Made by a program: the position numbers and the translations under genes. The notes below the pieces were generated by a model. It had not been told where the DNA came from. It saw nothing but the letters and a program-made list of their open reading frames with translations, and ran no database searches. From Polytrichum commune (taxonomy: Eukaryota > Streptophyta > Polytrichopsida > Polytrichales > Polytrichaceae): a stretch of DNA of 64,000 bases. Shown piece after piece: positions 60,640-64,000 of this stretch. The DNA is taken from positions 16,120,001 through 16,184,000 of the forward strand of contig OX485804.1 of the NCBI GenBank assembly GCA_950295325.1. The letters run 5' to 3'. Each line of letters starts with the position of its first letter. The first letter of the stretch is position 1.

Positions 60640-60818
60640 ATGTTTTATTTTAAGTGAAGTCACTTTTGTTGTAAGGTGACTTCTTTTCTTCTTCTTCTTT
60701 TTTATTTTAAAAATATCTCTAAGGTCTTGGTTGGAAGTCTCGAGGAAGATTAAGGGGATGACCCCGGGTCTTGAACCCACGTTACTTCCACCCCGACTAG
60801 ACAATTAGAGTCGCCCAC
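60640..60818 (-). mobile_element. possible tRNA-derived SINE
   Basis: On the minus strand TTGTCTAGTCGG (A-box-like) is followed by GGTTCAAGACC (B-box-like) with a ~14-base gap, then ~100 bases later an A/G-rich tail (AAAATAAAAAAGAAGAAGAAG). This is the layout of a plant SINE. No target duplication could be fixed. Confidence 0.4.
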
Positions 60819-61377
60819 AATATTTATTTTCAAAGTAGTATTCCACCCACACTTATAAGACTACTTAGTTTATTTATTCCTACTTTGTTTCGTAAAGAAA
60901 ACTACAATAAGAAATACATTATTACACAATTCAAGATTGCAAGTGAAACTAAATATATCATAAATAACATAGATGTCTTGTTGTTTGTGTTGGACCTCCA
61001 CCAATATATATAATGATAACACAATAAAATCATTGTTAAAAAAACCATTTTGTAAGTGAACTCAACTCAGGAGTCAACATTGGAGGCCCCAAATTAGTCT
61101 AAGCATGAGGACCCAACTAGGACGATTCAACCACAAACTACAAGGGAGGGGATCTGGGAGAACGTTCACAACACCTACCAAGGGGGAGGGCGATCCAAAA
61201 ATCGGACAATGGAAATGTCGATCATTTCTATAGGGCACGGAGATCGTCTTGTTGAGCTAAAACGAACTCCTAAACCAAGATCAAAGAACCATTTTTGTAA
61301 GAAACATTCAAGAGAGTGTGAAATATCGATATATTAGCGTGCGCCAACCTGATTGCACATAAACATCAGTGTCATAA
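60819..61377. other. intergenic DNA, no gene recognised
   Basis: AT-rich, short frames only. Confidence 0.4.
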
Positions 61378-61765
61378 GAGCATCGCCACCCATCCTCAAA
61401 AACGGATGACTTGAACTTATATTGTGAGAGGCGGCTTGCAAAAGTGCCCCACCCATCCTGCAAAACGGATGATTTGTTGGTAGGGCCGGCTTGGAAGTTG
61501 AGGTTGGCTTGCAAATTGGGGTCATTTTGCGAGTCGGAGCTCCGCCCCCAAAACAAAAAAGGAGCCCCCTAAACAACAAAGGACAAACTCCATATTCCTC
61601 TCCGATTTCCAAGGTGCCAATGAGATTCATCTTGCTATTGTTTCTTCCTTGTTTTATCACCTTATATACAAGTCATGGGTGGGTCACCCGGCTTGCAAAC
61701 CGAGTGACTTGAACTTATTGTGAGGATGATCCACCCTGCATTTTGTAGGATGGGTGGTGATGCTC
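61378..61765. mobile_element. PIF/Harbinger Tourist-like MITE, GAGCATCGCCACCC ends
   Basis: Left GAGCATCGCCACCCATCCT and right end (reverse complement GAGCATCACCACCCATCCT) are inverted repeats with TAA at both flanks (61375-61377 and 61766-61768). GAGCATC starts with TAA duplications are common in plant PIF/Harbinger MITEs. Internal near-copies of the end (cacccatcc...acggatgactt) recur at ~61450 and ~61700. Confidence 0.85.
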
Positions 61766-61768
61766 TAA

Positions 61769-62869
61769 ACCTAAATGGGGATGAATCAACAACCAACCTA
61801 TAGGGGGAAAGGGACGCATGTATATTCAATACATATTACCCCTTTAACATCGGTGAGATAGGTTGGCACCAAGCTCAAATAGCAATGAGACATTTGGCCC
61901 CCACTATATATACACCCGACACACTTTCACTATAATTACAAGGGGGGGGGGGGTGGGTAACGGTGAAGTCGCATGGGTCAAGCTTCATCATGAATCCGAG
62001 CCGGATGTCACACAATTACATCACCCTCACACACACGAAGTTGATGTCATATGGGGCCGCCACCCGAGGTGCTTGTTGCTTTATTCTTCTTCTTCCTTTT
62101 TCTTCCTTCCTTCCTTCCTTCCTTTCTTTACGGTGTACTAATCAAGATCCCGATCCCAATTGAGGACCCACCGTGGAGTCGCGATTTCAATGGGTCAACT
62201 GCTGTTGGGTTGGAGGCTAGCTCGACGTACTAAATTTATTCATTCATAGGAAGTTACTTAGGGGAGTAAACTTTATGTCTAGAATGTTGTTGAGCTCCGT
62301 GCCACCCACGTGTCTAACCGTCGTGGGTCAACCGAGTTTCGACTCCAACCGCTCACTTCACGACACGATTCGATCTTGAAATCACTTCGTCAAGTTTTCA
62401 ATGTAACAATTTGAGCTTCATTTTGACTCTTTAAAGGTCGAGGCGGACATTTTTGTTTGGGCGGGCGTCATTGTCCGACAATATCAATATACACATTATA
62501 TCAAAATATGTGGATGGCTGATATGTTTTTTTGAAGTGCACATTTGAAGTTCAAAGGGTTTATATTTGTACGGTCAGATCTAAGAGGTGTTTATTATTAA
62601 TTTTTAACTTTGAGGGAGCTCTTGAATTGGACTGAACTATTTTAGGTGATTTTGGGAAGATTTGCGTTGTGTTTGTAGGGGGTTAAACTCACCATAACTT
62701 GTTCACTTGCATAACATTATTTAATGATGTGACTTTGTTATGTGGGGCCCAAGTTTCAGAGTCTAATATTCTAGAACAATGGTTTGGGATACGAAACTTG
62801 GCTTTACACAATGTGAATTTGAGTGAAGTTGAGGAGGATTGTATTGCCAACCACAAATATTATTAGAGG
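61769..62869. other. intergenic DNA, no gene recognised
   Basis: A twelve-G run at ~61941 and a TTCC microsatellite at ~62100-62124. Short frames near 61963-62233 are low-complexity. No exon supported. Confidence 0.4.
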
Positions 62870-63160
62870 GGCCACCATTTAGGGGGGACACTAACCTCCA
62901 CCCAACGAGCTTTTTAGGGGAGGAGTCTCTTGATAGGATAAATTCTAGGGCTTGCAACCCTTGGGCAACCCAAGAAAAACTTATCTAAACCCAACCGAAA
63001 ACATTGCCCGCCCTACACGACTTCCAAAAAAGAAGTCGCCCTTGCATTCTTGTGGGCCGCCTTGTTCACAAACCCACGTTGAGTGCACCTCAACTTCAAG
63101 GCCCAATGTCCAATGTATATGTTCACTTCCACTTAGTAAATAAGTAATTGAATGGGAACA
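62870..63160 (+). repeat. diverged relative of the foldback element core
   Basis: 63000-63155 aligns with 22745-22895: CGACTTCxAAAAAA, CTTGCATTxTTG, GTTCACAAACCCA..TTGAGTGCACxTCA, CCAATxTATATGTTCACTT, AGTAAATAAGxAATTGA. Upstream, CGAGCTTTTTAGGGG parallels CGAACTTTTCGGGG at 22673. It is more decayed than the two arms are from each other. Confidence 0.7.
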
Positions 63161-63866
63161 CTAACCACCCTTGTTGACCTTCCCAACACCCTTCAAACGG
63201 TTTTTGGCTATCAACCAAAGCATAGTGTGCCATCAGTCGATACACCACAAACATATTTGTTACATAAAATTGTACCAATAACTTAAAAATAACGTGTTGG
63301 AAGATCCAAATACAATGTAATTAAGTTTGCTTGTAAGACCTCTATGTATTAGCTATCCTAGAAATACCATATTACAATATACTTATTCTTTCCAAAGAAT
63401 GCATCACAAGCATTGACATAGTTGTGGTTGGGAACCGATACTCAAGGAGCCAATGGGGAACATTAGGTCACAAAAGGGTGATATAATTGTGAATGTTGGC
63501 ATGGATGAGGAGGAAACAAGTTTGTGGGCGTGAACAGAGAATGTGGGCTGCTACTTTATGAATTCTAAATTGTGCAAAGATATAAAGAGCAAGAAACATG
63601 TGTGAGTGCATAAAGATGAGAGTTGCTTCCAAGCGTCATTCCAACTTGTAGAAACAATGCATCTTCCAAATCGGATAATCATTTGATAATCTCTCACGTT
63701 CCTTTTGGGCCTTTGATGCTCAAATTGCTCATTTCCTTTAAGGTTTAGATATGCTCAACCACAAGGGAAACATCTTCTAGCCCTAAACTTCACAAACACA
63801 AACTTTATGCTTTGTCACACAAATGTAATAAAAATATGGGTCTTGCATGTTAATATCATCATGTTA
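63161..63866. other. intergenic DNA, no gene recognised
   Basis: AT-rich with no supported exon or repeat ends. Confidence 0.4.
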
Positions 63867-64000
63867 TTCCCTCCGTTCCAAAATGATTGTCCGTGTTCTA
63901 AACTTTGGCAAGATTAAGGCCCGTTGACCATTGACCATGTAGTTGTAAGTATGACTCTTAAAACCCCCCCCCCCCCCCAAAAAAAAACTGCTCCGAAACG
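63867..64000 (+). mobile_element. Stowaway-type MITE end, runs off window
   Basis: TTCCCTCCGTTCCAAAATGA directly after TA closely matches the Stowaway (Tc1/mariner) terminus CTCCCTCCGTCCCAAAAT. A C-run followed by an A-run lies at ~63964-63987. The other end is beyond the window. Confidence 0.65.

Overview
The window looks like nuclear DNA of a flowering plant. Its genes are plant families: an intron-containing sucrose-phosphatase, a GNAT N-acetyltransferase of the plant p20 type, and a DREB/ERF transcription factor. Introns use GT-AG borders. Most of the remaining 64 kb is AT-rich intergenic DNA full of small inverted-repeat transposons, decayed transposase fragments and microsatellites. I see no rRNA operon, no complete tRNA gene, no CRISPR array and no organelle or bacterial block. 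The species cannot be named from the sequence.

Layout. 1-3746 (minus): 5' part of a sucrose-6-phosphate phosphatase gene, five exons visible, with its 3' end beyond the left edge. Intron 2 is a ladder of ~175-bp repeats that copy the exon 3 acceptor. Intron 3 holds a 5S-rRNA-like segment of Cassandra type. 3.7-21.9 kb: SPP upstream region, then gene-poor repeat DNA with small MITEs. 22.0-24.6 kb: a nearly spacerless 2.57-kb palindrome with a 9-bp target-site duplication, best read as a foldback Mutator-like element. 26.4-28.4 kb: two PIF/Harbinger-type elements, one still carrying a broken transposase N-terminus. 31.4-32.5 kb: a cluster of palindromic-ended MITEs. 34.3-38.8 kb: the second genic island, with an intronless GNAT gene (plus), two possible minus-strand exons of an unknown gene, and an intronless DREB A-2-like gene (minus) with a CT-rich leader. 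39.8-41.3 kb: a ~350-376-bp tandem repeat whose third unit is split by a hAT-type MITE. 43-64 kb: repeat-dominated, with several TIR elements whose target-site duplications can be read (43.4, 49.4, 54.3, 56.5 and 61.4 kb), a PIF transposase pseudogene (52.5-53.9 kb), a G-quadruplex-prone minisatellite (52 kb), a possible SINE (60.7 kb) and a Stowaway end at the right edge.

The three genes do not form a pathway: SPP is sucrose synthesis, DREB is stress-responsive transcription, and the GNAT substrate is unknown. The clearest biology is transposon dynamics: hairpin formation by a foldback MULE, nested insertions, and repeat growth across a splice site. I found nothing I would call a new defence, regulatory or biosynthetic system. 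The most unusual structures are the foldback palindrome and the decoy-acceptor ladder.
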